Below, one piece after another: positions 1 through 9,075 of a stretch of DNA of 64,000 nucleotides. Every line of letters begins with the position of its first letter. Position 1 is the stretch's first letter. The translations under genes and the position numbers were made by a program. The stretch is from Exiguobacterium sp. AM39-5BH (GTDB taxonomy: Bacteria > Bacillota > Bacilli > Exiguobacteriales > Exiguobacteriaceae): positions 1-64,000 of the forward strand of contig NZ_QSGS01000006.1 in NCBI RefSeq assembly GCF_003467445.1. The letters run 5' to 3'. The notes beneath the pieces were generated by a model that was not told the DNA's origin, did no database searches, and saw only the letters and a program-made list of their open reading frames with translations.

Positions 1-1036
1 TTTCTTTACTTTCATTTGTTCTTAAATCCACCAGATGACTATAAGCATCATGTAAGAATATCTTTTTCCCTATTTTAAAAACAGTTTTTGATTTCTTATT
101 AAAAACTTTTTTGAATTTATATAAATTATCTTCCTTACTCCCTAAACCGCCACCTAAATGGAAAGTTTTAAATTGATTTGAATGTCCCCAATTAGCAACC
201 TCATAGAGAAGTAAATTTGTTGCGCCTAAGTTTCTAAAATTGTTGTCTGATGCGGACAAGTGATAATGAATTTGAGCATTACTAAACAAAATCATAGACA
301 TTGCAATAATTTCGTAATTATAAATAGCATAAAAAATCAAACAGTTATGTTTTAAGTCATTAAGCACACTAGAATAAAAGTTATCTTTAAAAAAGTAATA
401 TGGAGTCGCTTGATCTCGCTCCATCGTTGATTCATACATAGTCTTAAATTTAACGATAAGTTCGGGACTTCTACCCCAATATATATGAACATTATTTTTT
501 TGAGCTTTTCGAATCATATTTCTATTTTTCGCATCCATGTTTTTAAGAATATTTTGTACTTCCGTAATATCCATAGTAATAGTTTTTCCAAGTTCGACAA
601 TCTCATAAACGCCTTCAAAAGATATATAATTCTCCAATACAGGGTGGAATCTAATGACCTCGCTCACTATATTCATTTCTTGACACTTTGCTATATACTC
701 TTCATCGAATTTTATTAAATCAGTTTTATTAAATACACCTTCAATTAATGGCCCACCATAGCCATAAACAGTAGATAAATCATAGAATTGAGTTTTAAGA
801 ACATCGTTAGACTCAGATGCATTTACTTTTATTTCACGCTTCATAGCAACATTTAAAATTTTAATATCTTCTGTTTCATAATGAAATAAAATCGGTTCAC
901 CATCTCCGTGAATATAAAAGGCCTTTAAATACCCAGCTAAATAATATACATCGTAATTACTAAAGCTTCTCACAATGCTATTCCATTTTTCAATTTCATC
1001 AATATGCACTACTTTTAAACCGTTTTCACGTTGCAT
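1..1036 (-). CDS. FemAB/GNAT-like peptidyl or aminoacyl transferase (partial, runs off left edge)
   Basis: An open reading frame starts at an ATG whose first base is 1036 and continues to base 1 without a stop, so the C-terminus lies outside the window. The translation begins MQRENGLKVVHIDEIEKW and later contains MDAKNRNMIRKAQKN and a late FHLGGGLGSKEDNLYKFK segment. These are typical of the FemAB/FemX and lipid II-glycine transferase-like GNAT fold, as found in exopolysaccharide or envelope clusters. It starts 20 bases after the preceding aminotransferase stops, so it is probably the last visible gene of the operon. GC content is low, like the other sugar-specific genes here. Substrate unknown. 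Family assignment is by motif memory only. Confidence 0.7.
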   Translation of the reverse strand, partial: MQRENGLKVVHIDEIEKWNSIVRSFSNYDVYYLAGYLKAFYIHGDGEPILFHYETEDIKILNVAMKREIKVNASESNDVLKTQFYDLSTVYGYGGPLIEGVFNKTDLIKFDEEYIAKCQEMNIVSEVIRFHPVLENYISFEGVYEIVELGKTITMDITEVQNILKNMDAKNRNMIRKAQKNNVHIYWGRSPELIVKFKTMYESTMERDQATPYYFFKDNFYSSVLNDLKHNCLIFYAIYNYEIIAMSMILFSNAQIHYHLSASDNNFRNLGATNLLLYEVANWGHSNQFKTFHLGGGLGSKEDNLYKFKKVFNKKSKTVFKIGKKIFLHDAYSHLVDLRTNESKE

Positions 1037-1056
1037 ATCAAGAGTAAACACCTTTC

Positions 1057-2133
1057 TTAAGTGAATCTGTTTGAAATTTTTTTAATAACTCTCACTACAT
1101 GACTCATTTCTTGCTCTCCATACCTTTGATCGCATGGAATGGAAAGTATTTCATTGTATATTGAATTCTTCCTATCAATTATTTGGTTTTCTATTAAAAC
1201 TTTTGGAATTGGCCAATGAACAGGGCAATATATTTTTTCATCTATTAACGCCTTTTTTACTTCATTTCGAACTTCTTTTATTAATATGGGATAGAAAAAA
1301 GGACACTCTCTTCCTTCTAAATCTCCAAATAGACTTTCAACAAATGAAACGTTTTTTAACCCTTCCTCTAAAACTTGGTAATTCTCTCTACGTTTATTTA
1401 CTAAATCCTCTACATCAAGATTATCGTAAAATAATTGTGATGCTTCATCCATTGCATATGGAGAACTTTGTTCGTCTAATAATAGTTCCGCTTGATTAAA
1501 AGAATTTAGAAAACTATTTTTTAGAGTTTCATTTTGTGACTCAATATACATCTTTTTAAGTGACAATCCTTTTAGTCTTAATTCTAAAAAGTTGATTTGT
1601 TCATCGATTGGTTGTAAAAGAAAGTGCGTATTCGATGCTGCAAATCCTCCAGTAGCAATTCCCATCCATTTTCTGATGCTCGCCACATAATAATCATTCT
1701 TACTATGTCTAGTGAAGTTAGAAAATAGAGTATGTGTTATATCTTCAATAACTATAGTGTTTGCTTCATTAAGTTTAGTAATATATTCCCGCAAGTTATT
1801 ATTTGTATTAAAACCGAAATAGCCCAAATGAAGAAACACGCCGACTTTTTGTTCTACTTCTAGAGTTTCTAATACAGGATTCAACTTTTCATCCAAATCA
1901 TAAAAAATGCATTGGTACCCACTTTCAGTGAAGGGAAGGATCATTGAACTACAAATATATTTAGGTAGCAACACAGTGTATGCGATTGGTTTTATTTGCT
2001 GTAAAACTAAGCTGATTGCTCCTCTTCCTGATGAAGTAAAGGAGATATTTTTAAATTTTAATGTGCGTTCAGATTCTTGGTTAGCTTTCAGGTGACTTTG
2101 TTCGGTAAGCCAAAATTCACTGCCTATTTCCAT
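1057..2133 (-). CDS. DegT/DnrJ-like PLP-dependent aminotransferase of the EPS cluster
   Basis: About 358 residues beginning MEIGSEFWLTEQ, which is how this branch of sugar or surface-polymer aminotransferases usually begins. An upstream ATG at 2154 is in frame, but the AGGGTGAG ribosome-binding-like stretch lies just ahead of 2133. Visible motifs are TSSGRGAISLVLQ (PLP phosphate-binding region), VIEDITHTLFSN and SIRKWMGIATGG, whose Lys is the probable Schiff-base residue. Likely makes an amino sugar or related amine donor for the polysaccharide. It lies between a GNAT and the FemAB-like gene, and all three could act on the same modified residue. Exact substrate cannot be read from sequence. 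Confidence 0.75.
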   Translation of the reverse strand: MEIGSEFWLTEQSHLKANQESERTLKFKNISFTSSGRGAISLVLQQIKPIAYTVLLPKYICSSMILPFTESGYQCIFYDLDEKLNPVLETLEVEQKVGVFLHLGYFGFNTNNNLREYITKLNEANTIVIEDITHTLFSNFTRHSKNDYYVASIRKWMGIATGGFAASNTHFLLQPIDEQINFLELRLKGLSLKKMYIESQNETLKNSFLNSFNQAELLLDEQSSPYAMDEASQLFYDNLDVEDLVNKRRENYQVLEEGLKNVSFVESLFGDLEGRECPFFYPILIKEVRNEVKKALIDEKIYCPVHWPIPKVLIENQIIDRKNSIYNEILSIPCDQRYGEQEMSHVVRVIKKISNRFT

Positions 2134-2146
2134 TAAAGGTCTCACC

Positions 2147-2668
2147 CTATTCATTTAAGATTGAAAACACTAACACATCGTGAAATTTCCCTGCTTTAAA
2201 AATCCTATTTCTTAGTGTTCCTTCTTTCACAAAACCTACATTTTGAAATAAGATTTGAGATTTTTGATTGTAAACATTTATATGCGCATATAAACAATTT
2301 AGACGAAGTTCAGAAAAAGCATAATCGACAATCGTTCTTAGTGCAGAACTGCCGTACCCTTTCCCTCTCGCATCAGATACAAGTTTAATATGAACTTCAG
2401 CATTCCCATTTTTGTAATCAATATCAGATAAAATAAGAGTCCCCATAGCGTTCAAATTATCATTGTCACAAATAATAGATCTCAAAATACTGTTACCTTG
2501 CGTTTTTGATTGTGACTTAATCCACTCTTCTTGAATCAAGCTTGAAATTGGAAACGACCATCCTCCCAATTCATGTTCTGTATTAGCATCGTTCATTATG
2601 TTTTTAAGAAGTTCATTGTCGTCGAGTTCAATAGCACGTAATGTAATTTTCTCGCCTATGATATTCAT
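2147..2668 (-). CDS. GNAT acetyltransferase (RimJ/RimL type)
   Basis: 173 residues with a complete GNAT fold: N-terminal ITLRAIELDDNELL, central acetyl-CoA loop region VSDARGKGYGSSALRTIV (R/Q-x-x-G-x-G/A type), and the C-terminal NVGFVKEGTLRNRIF typical of the RimJ/RimL and sugar N-acetyltransferase group. In a polysaccharide operon it most likely acetylates a nucleotide-linked amino sugar made by the neighbouring aminotransferases; this is inference from context. Its 3' end runs right up to the next gene: the alternative ATG of that gene at 2154 would overlap it by 8 bases. Confidence 0.8.
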   Translation of the reverse strand: MNIIGEKITLRAIELDDNELLKNIMNDANTEHELGGWSFPISSLIQEEWIKSQSKTQGNSILRSIICDNDNLNAMGTLILSDIDYKNGNAEVHIKLVSDARGKGYGSSALRTIVDYAFSELRLNCLYAHINVYNQKSQILFQNVGFVKEGTLRNRIFKAGKFHDVLVFSILNE

Positions 2669-2691
2669 CTATATATCACCTCTTCACTGTC

Positions 2692-3309
2692 TTATTGATT
2701 ATTGATTCGATATTGGTCTAAATCCGGCGGAGCATCTACTCCTCTTTCTCCAATATCCGCTCTTTGAAGAATTTTTTGAAAAGTTTTTAAAATAATTTTT
2801 AAGTCACTTAAGAAACTGATATTTGAAATATAGCTTAAATCATATTCAAATCTTTTTTCCCAAGTAGTATTATTTCGCCCATTGATTTGTGCTAGCCCTG
2901 TCAACCCTGGGCGTACGCTATGTCTTACTCTCTCTTCGTCAGTGTAATAAGGAAGATACTGAACAGCTAATGGTCGAGGTCCTACAATGGACATGTCACC
3001 CCAAAGTATATTAAACATCTCTGGAAGCTCGTCTAGTGAAGTTGATCGTAACCATCTTCCAAACTTAGTTAACCTAATAGCATCAGGCAATAAATCACCA
3101 TCCATACCTGATTGATTTGTCATTGTTCTGAATTTATACATAGTAAAGATTTCTTCGTTTAGACCTGGACGCTTTTGTTTAAAAATAATCGGACTTCCTA
3201 ATTTCACACGAACTAGTAGAGCAACAATCAAAAATAAAGGACTCAAAACGATTATTCCAGTTAAGGATAATCCAAAATCCAAAACTCTTTTAACTTTATT
3301 TTTATACAT
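2692..3309 (-). CDS. Priming undecaprenyl-phosphate sugar phosphotransferase (EpsL/WcaJ type)
   Basis: 205 residues. One N-terminal membrane segment (GLSLTGIIVLSPLFLIVALL) is followed by the catalytic domain with IFKQKRPGLNEEIFTMYKFRTM, RSTSLDELPEMFNILWGDMS and VGPRPLAVQYLPYY. This is the signature of bacterial sugar transferases that load the first sugar-1-phosphate onto undecaprenyl phosphate. The length fits the short, single-membrane-segment group. I chose the ATG at 3309 because GGAGGAAATCGC precedes it; this gives an 8-base overlap with the upstream aminotransferase and suggests coupled translation. Confidence 0.92.
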   Translation of the reverse strand: MYKNKVKRVLDFGLSLTGIIVLSPLFLIVALLVRVKLGSPIIFKQKRPGLNEEIFTMYKFRTMTNQSGMDGDLLPDAIRLTKFGRWLRSTSLDELPEMFNILWGDMSIVGPRPLAVQYLPYYTDEERVRHSVRPGLTGLAQINGRNNTTWEKRFEYDLSYISNISFLSDLKIILKTFQKILQRADIGERGVDAPPDLDQYRINNQ

Positions 3310-4450
3310 GCGATTTCCTCCACAACTTTCGAATTGCAGTAACCACATAATCTAAATCTTCATTTGTCATCTTTGTATCAGAAGGTAAACAAATACCTTT
3401 TTCAAACAGCATTTTTGAAACGTCCGCTCCGATATAATCATATTTTTCAAAATAAGGCTGGAGGTGCATTGGCTTCCAAACAGGACGTGATTCGATATTC
3501 GCTTTATCCAAAGCGTTCATAACATCGATTGAAGTAATATCACCCTCAATCGTTGCGCAAGATAACCAGTAGTTCGGCTGATCCCAATCATTTACTGGCA
3601 TGAATGTAATCTCTTCGATTTCTGCAAGCGAATTTTTGTAAAACTCAAAGATTTCTTTTTTCCGTTGGACTCGCTGTTCAAGAACTTTTAGTTGCCCTCT
3701 ACCAATTCCAGCGACAACATTACTCATCCGATAATTAAAACCGAGTTCACTATGCTGGTAGTGACGTGCTTGATCACGTGACTGCGTCGCCCAAAACCGA
3801 GTTTTTTCAACAGCAACTTCATCATTTGAAACGAGCATGCCTCCACCAGAGGTCGTAATGATTTTGTTCCCATTAAATGAATAAATACCAAACTGTCCAA
3901 TCGTACCTGTCGGTCGTCCTTTATAAAAACTTCCTAAACTTTCCGCTGCATCTTCAATCACTGTAACGCCATACCGAGAACAAATTTCCATAATACGGTC
4001 CATATCAGCAGCAAGACCATATAAGTGAACTACTATGACAGCCTTTACATCAGGGTATTTTTCAAATGCGGCTTCAAGTGCTAGAGGATCCATGTTCCAT
4101 GTCTTATAATCGCTATCAATAAACACAGGTGTCGCACCTTGATAAATAATTGGATTAGCGGTTGCGGAAAACGTCAACGTTGAACAAAATACGATATCAC
4201 CTGTTCCAACACCTGCTGCTTTAAGCGCTAAATGGATGGCAGCTGTGCCTGAACTCAAGGCCGCAGCAGCATTCACATTGACTTTTGCAGCTAACTCACG
4301 TTCAAAACCATCAACATTTGAACCAAGTGGTGCAATCCAATTTGTATCAAACGCTTCTTTTACGTATTCTTGTTCGTATCCTTCATCACTCATATGAGGA
4401 GACGCTAACAAAATGCGTTTGCTCGTACTAACTTGAGTATTTATATTCAT
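3302..4450 (-). CDS. DegT/DnrJ/EryC1 aminotransferase (EpsN/PglE-like)
   Basis: 382 residues with the standard family order: SSGTAAIHLALKAAGVG near the N-terminus, VIEDAAESLGSFYKGRPTG, GIYSFNGNKIITTSGGGML (the Lys after FNGN binds PLP), and the C-terminal RPVWKPMHLQPYFEKYDY. Converts a 4-keto (or 3-keto) nucleotide sugar to the amino sugar. The keto sugar is presumably supplied by the dehydratase encoded just upstream, 19 bases away. In B. subtilis the corresponding enzyme is EpsN, which makes a bacillosamine-type precursor; the same product is inferred here, not shown. Confidence 0.9.
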   Translation of the reverse strand: MNINTQVSTSKRILLASPHMSDEGYEQEYVKEAFDTNWIAPLGSNVDGFERELAAKVNVNAAAALSSGTAAIHLALKAAGVGTGDIVFCSTLTFSATANPIIYQGATPVFIDSDYKTWNMDPLALEAAFEKYPDVKAVIVVHLYGLAADMDRIMEICSRYGVTVIEDAAESLGSFYKGRPTGTIGQFGIYSFNGNKIITTSGGGMLVSNDEVAVEKTRFWATQSRDQARHYQHSELGFNYRMSNVVAGIGRGQLKVLEQRVQRKKEIFEFYKNSLAEIEEITFMPVNDWDQPNYWLSCATIEGDITSIDVMNALDKANIESRPVWKPMHLQPYFEKYDYIGADVSKMLFEKGICLPSDTKMTNEDLDYVVTAIRKLWRKSHV

Positions 4451-4469
4451 TCAACAAAATCCTCCATCG

Positions 4470-6350
4470 CTAAATTGTTTGTTTAATATCGTTCGTGAAA
4501 GTTAGCTGGTCATTTGCCCAATTCACGAGATATAGTCCGAGCGCCTCACTTGTTTTTAGTTCATTCATGCGCTCTAGCTTACCGTTTAAATCTTTTTCTG
4601 CTGTGACAATTCCAGTAAAGATTTTTGGATATACCGCTTCCGGATGAATTTCGCCTTCCTTCAACAACTCTTCAAACATCTTCTCGCCCGGACGGATCCC
4701 ACTAAATTCAATTGCGATTTGTTCCTCCGTAAAACCACTCAGTTTAATCATATTTCGCGCAAGATCAACAATCTTGACCGGCTCTCCCATATCGAGGACG
4801 AATACTTCTCCACCATCCGCCAGCGTTCCTGCTTGAATAACAAGACGACTCGCTTCAGGGATCGTCATGAAGTAGCGCGTCATATCAGGATGCGTGACCG
4901 TCACGGGTCCACCTTTTTCGATTTGAGTTTTAAACAGTGGAATGACTGAGCCTCGACTCCCTAATACATTCCCAAATCGGACAATCGCGTATTTCGTTTC
5001 ACTCGAGTTCGCCAAGTGTTGAACAACCATTTCCGCAATTCGCTTTGTCGAGCCCATGACATTCGTTGGATTGACCGCCTTATCCGTTGAAATCATGACA
5101 AAACGGTCTGCTTCGAATTCGTCCGCCATCTCAGCTACATTCTTCGTGCCGTAAATGTTATTTTTTACTGCTTCATGTGGGTTTGCCTCCATTAACGGCA
5201 CATGTTTATGCGCCGCCGCATGGAAGACTAAATGCGGTGTATATTTAGTGAAGACTTCTCGCAATCGTTCTACATCTTGCACGTCGGCAATGACCGGAAT
5301 AAGTTCTGCATCTAAGTTCAATTCACGTAACTCACGTTCGATCAAATAAATACTATTTTCCCCATGACCGAGTAATAACAGGCGGCCTGGATTGAATTTT
5401 AAAATTTGTCGACAGATTTCTGACCCGATTGATCCTCCAGCCCCCGTGACGAGGACCGTTTTGCCTTCTACTTCTGTTTTAATTCCTGAGATATTGAGTT
5501 CGACCGGCTCACGTCCCAACAAATCATCAATCGAGACTTGCCGCATTTGATTGACGGCTACTTTTCCGGCCGCCACTTCCTCAATCATCGGTAGCGTATG
5601 CACATTCGTACATACTGCTTTTGCTCGCTTGATGATCGCAAGGCGATCTTGATAGCTCATCGAAGGGATGGCGAAGACAATCTTATCAATCGCATGCGTG
5701 TCAACTACCTGTTCAAGCTGTGCCATCGTACCGAGTACGCTTACGCCATTGACCGTCAACTGTTGCAGATGCCGATTGTCATCGATAAAGCCGATCGGAT
5801 TCATCCGATGGCTGTCGGATTGATTCATTTGGCGTACCAACATGCGCCCAGCCTGGCCCGCCCCGATAATCAATGTCCGCTTTTCTTCTTTCCGACGACG
5901 CTTCATCGTTCTCCCTGCAAGTATGGCGCGCCGATCATGATTCCACGTCACATAAATTCGTGACGCAAGGCGGATACTTCCTAACAATAAGAGTGAGAGA
6001 CAAAAACTAAGAAATAGCATCCGTTCCATCGCTTCTCGATAGACGATGAATTGAAGCGCGTATAACGTTAACGTACTCATCATCAGCGTCGCAGCGAGTC
6101 GAAGCGCTTCTGACATACTGGCAAAGCGCCAAGCGACCCGATAAAGACCACTCAGGCTAGCCATAAGAATAAATAAAGCGCTATATAATAAGGCCGATTC
6201 AATAAAATGATTTCGGTCTACGTTTTCAATAAATTCAACAGGATATAAAAAGAAGTACGTGACGAGCATCGAAGATAAAATTGCTGAAATATCTAGAGCG
6301 ACTAGCACGCTCGTCCGAAATGATTTGCGACTTAACTCAGGAATGGACAT
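4470..6350 (-). CDS. epsC: Membrane-bound nucleotide-sugar 4,6-dehydratase (EpsC/CapD/PglF type)
   Basis: 626 residues. Four hydrophobic N-terminal segments (about residues 15-135) precede a first Rossmann-like domain with TLIIGAGQAGRMLVRQM. The second, catalytic SDR domain begins at GKTVLVTGAGGSIGSEICRQ and contains HKHVPLMEANP and the substrate-recognition FGNVLGSRGSVIPLFKTQI. The usual SDR Tyr is replaced by Met in the STDKAVNPTNVMGSTKR segment, as known for UDP-GlcNAc C4,6/C6 dehydratases. Makes the 4-keto-6-deoxy sugar used by the downstream aminotransferase. Full length for the family. First gene of the downstream half of the operon. Confidence 0.93.
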   Translation of the reverse strand: MSIPELSRKSFRTSVLVALDISAILSSMLVTYFFLYPVEFIENVDRNHFIESALLYSALFILMASLSGLYRVAWRFASMSEALRLAATLMMSTLTLYALQFIVYREAMERMLFLSFCLSLLLLGSIRLASRIYVTWNHDRRAILAGRTMKRRRKEEKRTLIIGAGQAGRMLVRQMNQSDSHRMNPIGFIDDNRHLQQLTVNGVSVLGTMAQLEQVVDTHAIDKIVFAIPSMSYQDRLAIIKRAKAVCTNVHTLPMIEEVAAGKVAVNQMRQVSIDDLLGREPVELNISGIKTEVEGKTVLVTGAGGSIGSEICRQILKFNPGRLLLLGHGENSIYLIERELRELNLDAELIPVIADVQDVERLREVFTKYTPHLVFHAAAHKHVPLMEANPHEAVKNNIYGTKNVAEMADEFEADRFVMISTDKAVNPTNVMGSTKRIAEMVVQHLANSSETKYAIVRFGNVLGSRGSVIPLFKTQIEKGGPVTVTHPDMTRYFMTIPEASRLVIQAGTLADGGEVFVLDMGEPVKIVDLARNMIKLSGFTEEQIAIEFSGIRPGEKMFEELLKEGEIHPEAVYPKIFTGIVTAEKDLNGKLERMNELKTSEALGLYLVNWANDQLTFTNDIKQTI

Positions 6351-6368
6351 TGGTTCCCCTCCTTTTAT

Positions 6369-6443
6369 TTAGTTTAATTTATAGAAACGCGTCCCTAACC
6401 CTGCTACCGGGATGACTGCTTTTTCAACGATTTTGTCTACCAT
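6369..6443 (-). pseudogene. galU: galU stub: first ~20 codons of UTP-glucose-1-phosphate uridylyltransferase
   Basis: A 24-codon reading frame with a good ribosome binding site (GGAGGAGCGAC before ATG). It encodes MVDKIVEKAVIPVAGLGTRF, the unmistakable N-terminus of GalU/GtaB including the nucleotide-binding GLGTRF, then reads YKLN and stops. The remaining ~270 residues are absent and the next gene starts 18 bases later. It looks like an internal deletion that joined the start of galU to bases near its end. The leftover could still be translated as a short leader. A working GalU would have to be encoded elsewhere. Confidence 0.75.
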
Positions 6444-6490
6444 GTCGCTCCTCCTTCTGTAAGAAAATATATATTTTCTGACTAATCCAT

Positions 6491-6518
6491 ATAAAAAAGG
6501 ATGTAACTTACATCCTTT
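6491..6518 (-). terminator. Rho-independent terminator after the kinase/phosphatase genes
   Basis: On the minus strand, AAAGGATGTAA and TTACATCCTTT form an 11-bp perfect inverted repeat followed directly by TTTTTTATAT. It lies between the PHP phosphatase and the galU stub, so the regulatory genes and the sugar-building genes of the cluster may be partly uncoupled in transcription. Confidence 0.75.
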
Positions 6519-6663
6519 CAAAATTATAAGTTAAAAATAACACTTTTGACCTACTATAAAAACGTATGAGGAGGAAAAATAACCTAAAATCGTTCGACAC
6601 TTGTCGACAAATAGTTGGTTTTTTAAGAGTTTTAGTCAATTCTTTACGAAAAAACCATATCAG

Positions 6664-7431
6664 TCATTTTTTCCATTTCCCTCGCCAGTTTTTCGTCGGT
6701 AACGTTGGCGGATCGATGAAGACGAATTCATCCTTCATGACGGCGTCGGCATTGACGACGTATGACTCCCACTTTTCCTCTCCGAGCTCGGCACGGACGA
6801 CTTTTTCGACATCTGTCCAATAAAACGTCCGGCGTCCGGTACTATGTGCGTCCGAGGCGATTAAATGACTCAGTCCATTACGAAGGAAAGCGAAGGCGAG
6901 TTCTTTTACGTTTTGGCCAAACTCACCGGTCAAGCTGCTCGTTGTGATTTGTGAGAGTGCCCCTGACGAGACGAAGTCCATCAATCGCTTCGGATTAGTC
7001 GCGAACTCCTTATTGCGCTCGGGGTGTGCAATGACCGGCGTGTACCCTTCGGTCTGGAGACCGAAGAAGAGCTGCTCGGCATATGCGGGTACCGAGTCAC
7101 TCGGGAACTCGACGAGGACGTAACGAGAACCGGCAAGCGATAGCGCCTCGCCTCGCTCGAGTGCGTCGACCAGCTCACCGAAGATGCGGATCTCTTGCCC
7201 GGCATACAAGTCGAGCGCGACCCCTTCTTGTCGCAGGATCTGTTGAAAATGATCGACCGCGTTTTCGACGTCTAACTGGCTCGTATCGAATTGTGGGTGA
7301 AACGCGTGAGGCGTGACCACGATTGCCGTCACCCCTTCACTTACGGCGCGTTTCGCCATCTCGACAGCCTGTTCGACAGTCCCAGGGCCGTCATCAACGG
7401 CCGGCAATAAGTGACAATGGATATCAATCAT
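6664..7431 (-). CDS. Metal-dependent PHP-family protein-tyrosine phosphatase (CapC/YwqE/Wzb type)
   Basis: 255 residues starting MIDIHCHLLPAVDDGPG, the hallmark metal-binding HxH and DDG of the PHP tyrosine phosphatases of Gram-positive polysaccharide clusters. VVTPHAFHPQF, AHPERN and the late IASDAHSTGRR supply further metal ligands. It dephosphorylates the tyrosine cluster of the adjacent BY-kinase (established for the family). Start chosen at the ATG at 7431, with GGAGAGCGTGCC ahead. It follows the kinase by 14 bases, the usual chain-length/kinase/phosphatase order. Confidence 0.93.
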   Translation of the reverse strand: MIDIHCHLLPAVDDGPGTVEQAVEMAKRAVSEGVTAIVVTPHAFHPQFDTSQLDVENAVDHFQQILRQEGVALDLYAGQEIRIFGELVDALERGEALSLAGSRYVLVEFPSDSVPAYAEQLFFGLQTEGYTPVIAHPERNKEFATNPKRLMDFVSSGALSQITTSSLTGEFGQNVKELAFAFLRNGLSHLIASDAHSTGRRTFYWTDVEKVVRAELGEEKWESYVVNADAVMKDEFVFIDPPTLPTKNWRGKWKK

Positions 7432-7445
7432 GGCACGCTCTCCTT

Positions 7446-8165
7446 TTATTCATATGCGTAGTAGTAATAATAATCATCGCTGCCTTGCGGCTCACGTTTG
7501 TTCAAGACGACGCCAAGGATGTGTGCATCCGCAAGCATCAATTGTTCTTTCGCCTTGACGACCATCTGGCGGTCCGACTTGTCACACCCGACGACGAGGA
7601 CGACACCGTCTACTTTACGAGCGAGGAGGCGCGTATCTGCCACTTGCATCATCGGCGGGGCGTCCAAGATGATGACGTCATAAATCGCTTTTAACTCTTC
7701 GAGGACACGGTCCATCATTTTCGATGACAATAGTTCGGACGGGTTCGGCGGGATCGGTCCTGCCGCAATCAAGTCCAAGTTTTCGACTTGTGTCGAATGC
7801 GTCGCTTTTTCAACCGTCGTCTTTTTCGCGAGGACCGTCGACAGACCGATCCCGTTCGACAGACGGAATGTGAAGTGGGCGGTCGGTCGGCGCATGTCGC
7901 AGTCGACGAGGAGGACGCGCTTTCCTTGTTGGGCATAGACGACGGCGAGGTTTGACGATGTCGTCGACTTCCCTTCACCTGACGAGGCGGACGTGATGAC
8001 CATCGTCTGGAGCTCATCGTCGATTGCCGTGAACTCGAGGTTCGTGCGGATCGTCCGATACTGCTCCGAGATCGGGGACTTCGGTTTTAAGACGGTGATC
8101 AAGTCACGACCTGATCTGTCATATTGAACGTGGTTACGCTGCTTCTTTTTTCCGAACTTAAACAT
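7446..8165 (-). CDS. Bacterial tyrosine (BY) kinase, cytoplasmic subunit (CapB/YwqD/EpsB type)
   Basis: 239 residues. Walker A ITSASSGEGKSTTSSN, Walker A' LLVDCDMRRPT and Walker B VIILDAPP are present. The protein ends in a tyrosine cluster (DDYYYYYAYE) that is the autophosphorylation site in this family. Its membrane activator is the upstream gene product; together they control polymer length and export. The ATG at 8165 is preferred over an in-frame GTG at 8177 because AAAGGTG lies at better spacing. This gives an 8-base overlap with the upstream gene. Confidence 0.93.
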   Translation of the reverse strand: MFKFGKKKQRNHVQYDRSGRDLITVLKPKSPISEQYRTIRTNLEFTAIDDELQTMVITSASSGEGKSTTSSNLAVVYAQQGKRVLLVDCDMRRPTAHFTFRLSNGIGLSTVLAKKTTVEKATHSTQVENLDLIAAGPIPPNPSELLSSKMMDRVLEELKAIYDVIILDAPPMMQVADTRLLARKVDGVVLVVGCDKSDRQMVVKAKEQLMLADAHILGVVLNKREPQGSDDYYYYYAYE

Positions 8166-8880
8166 GGGCTTGTTCACCTTTCGTTTTAGCTTGTCGTTGC
8201 TGGCGCATGTCGACTTTATCGATCACCGGAATCGACCCGAGGACCGGGAGCTCTAAAATCGTCTCGACATCTTGCTCCGTCTTGATCCGACGGTCGAGGA
8301 CGACTCTCAAGAAGGCGATCGCGACACCGATCATCAATCCGAGTACGGTAGCGATGGCTGTGTTCAATAAGATATTCGGTTTGACCGGGAACATCGGCAC
8401 GGATGCGTTTGATAACACTTTGACGTTATCGACGCTCATCAACTCCGGTACTTCTTTTGAGAACACGTCGCTGATTTCGTTGGCGATATCTGTCGCGAGG
8501 ACGGGATTGGTATGTTGGACTTTAATATTGATGACTTGCGAGTTTTGTTCGCTGTTGACCGTGATCAAATCAGCGATTGTATCTGGGGCACCTGTGACAT
8601 TTTCTTGAACTTGCTCTAAAATGGCCGGGCTTTGGATGATGACGCGGTATGTGTTGACGAGCGTCACGGACGATTGGATCTGACTACTGTCGATCATATT
8701 ATTTTGTGATTCCTTCGGTGCGACGAGCACTTGTGTCGACGCTTCATACGTCGGACTGATCACGAATGAACTGACTAAAAAGGCGATAAGTGCCGCAATG
8801 ATTGCTAAACTGATGATGAGCCACTTGCTCCGCTTCAAGATGGAGAACAGTTCTCCCAGGGAAATCGTTTCTTCATTCAT
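8158..8880 (-). CDS. Wzz-type polysaccharide chain-length regulator / BY-kinase activator (CapA/YveK/EpsA type)
   Basis: 240 residues. N-terminal membrane segment (LIISLAIIAALIAFLVSSF, about 20-40), an extracytoplasmic Wzz domain starting YEASTQVLVAPKESQ, and a second membrane segment near 175-195 (IATVLGLMIGVAIAFLRVVL) followed by a cytoplasmic tail. The Gram-positive version is split from the kinase, as here. First gene of the leftward operon, with an extended -10 promoter about 90 bases upstream. Confidence 0.93.
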   Translation of the reverse strand: MNEETISLGELFSILKRSKWLIISLAIIAALIAFLVSSFVISPTYEASTQVLVAPKESQNNMIDSSQIQSSVTLVNTYRVIIQSPAILEQVQENVTGAPDTIADLITVNSEQNSQVINIKVQHTNPVLATDIANEISDVFSKEVPELMSVDNVKVLSNASVPMFPVKPNILLNTAIATVLGLMIGVAIAFLRVVLDRRIKTEQDVETILELPVLGSIPVIDKVDMRQQRQAKTKGEQAHV

Positions 8881-8963
8881 ATCGATGTTTTCTCTCCTCT
8901 ATTCTTTAAACTAACCTTTGGAAAATTTCCGCAGATAATATTTAACTATGCGAATACCAACAC

Positions 8964-8972
8964 ATTATAGCA
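8964..8972 (-). promoter_or_regulatory. Probable sigma-A extended -10 promoter of the EPS operon
   Basis: On the minus strand the sequence reads TTTTTGCTATAATGTG: a perfect TATAAT with an upstream TG at the extended -10 position. No convincing -35 hexamer is visible 17 bases further up, as is common for extended -10 promoters. It lies about 90 bases upstream of the chain-length regulator start. Confidence 0.55.
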
Positions 8973-9075
8973 AAAATATTCTCAGGTGATGACTCATTTT
9001 TTAAAATTTGGGTTTTTTGGTATGTAAATCTGATAAACTTTTATAGGAAGAACTTAGTAAAAGGAGGAGACTATA

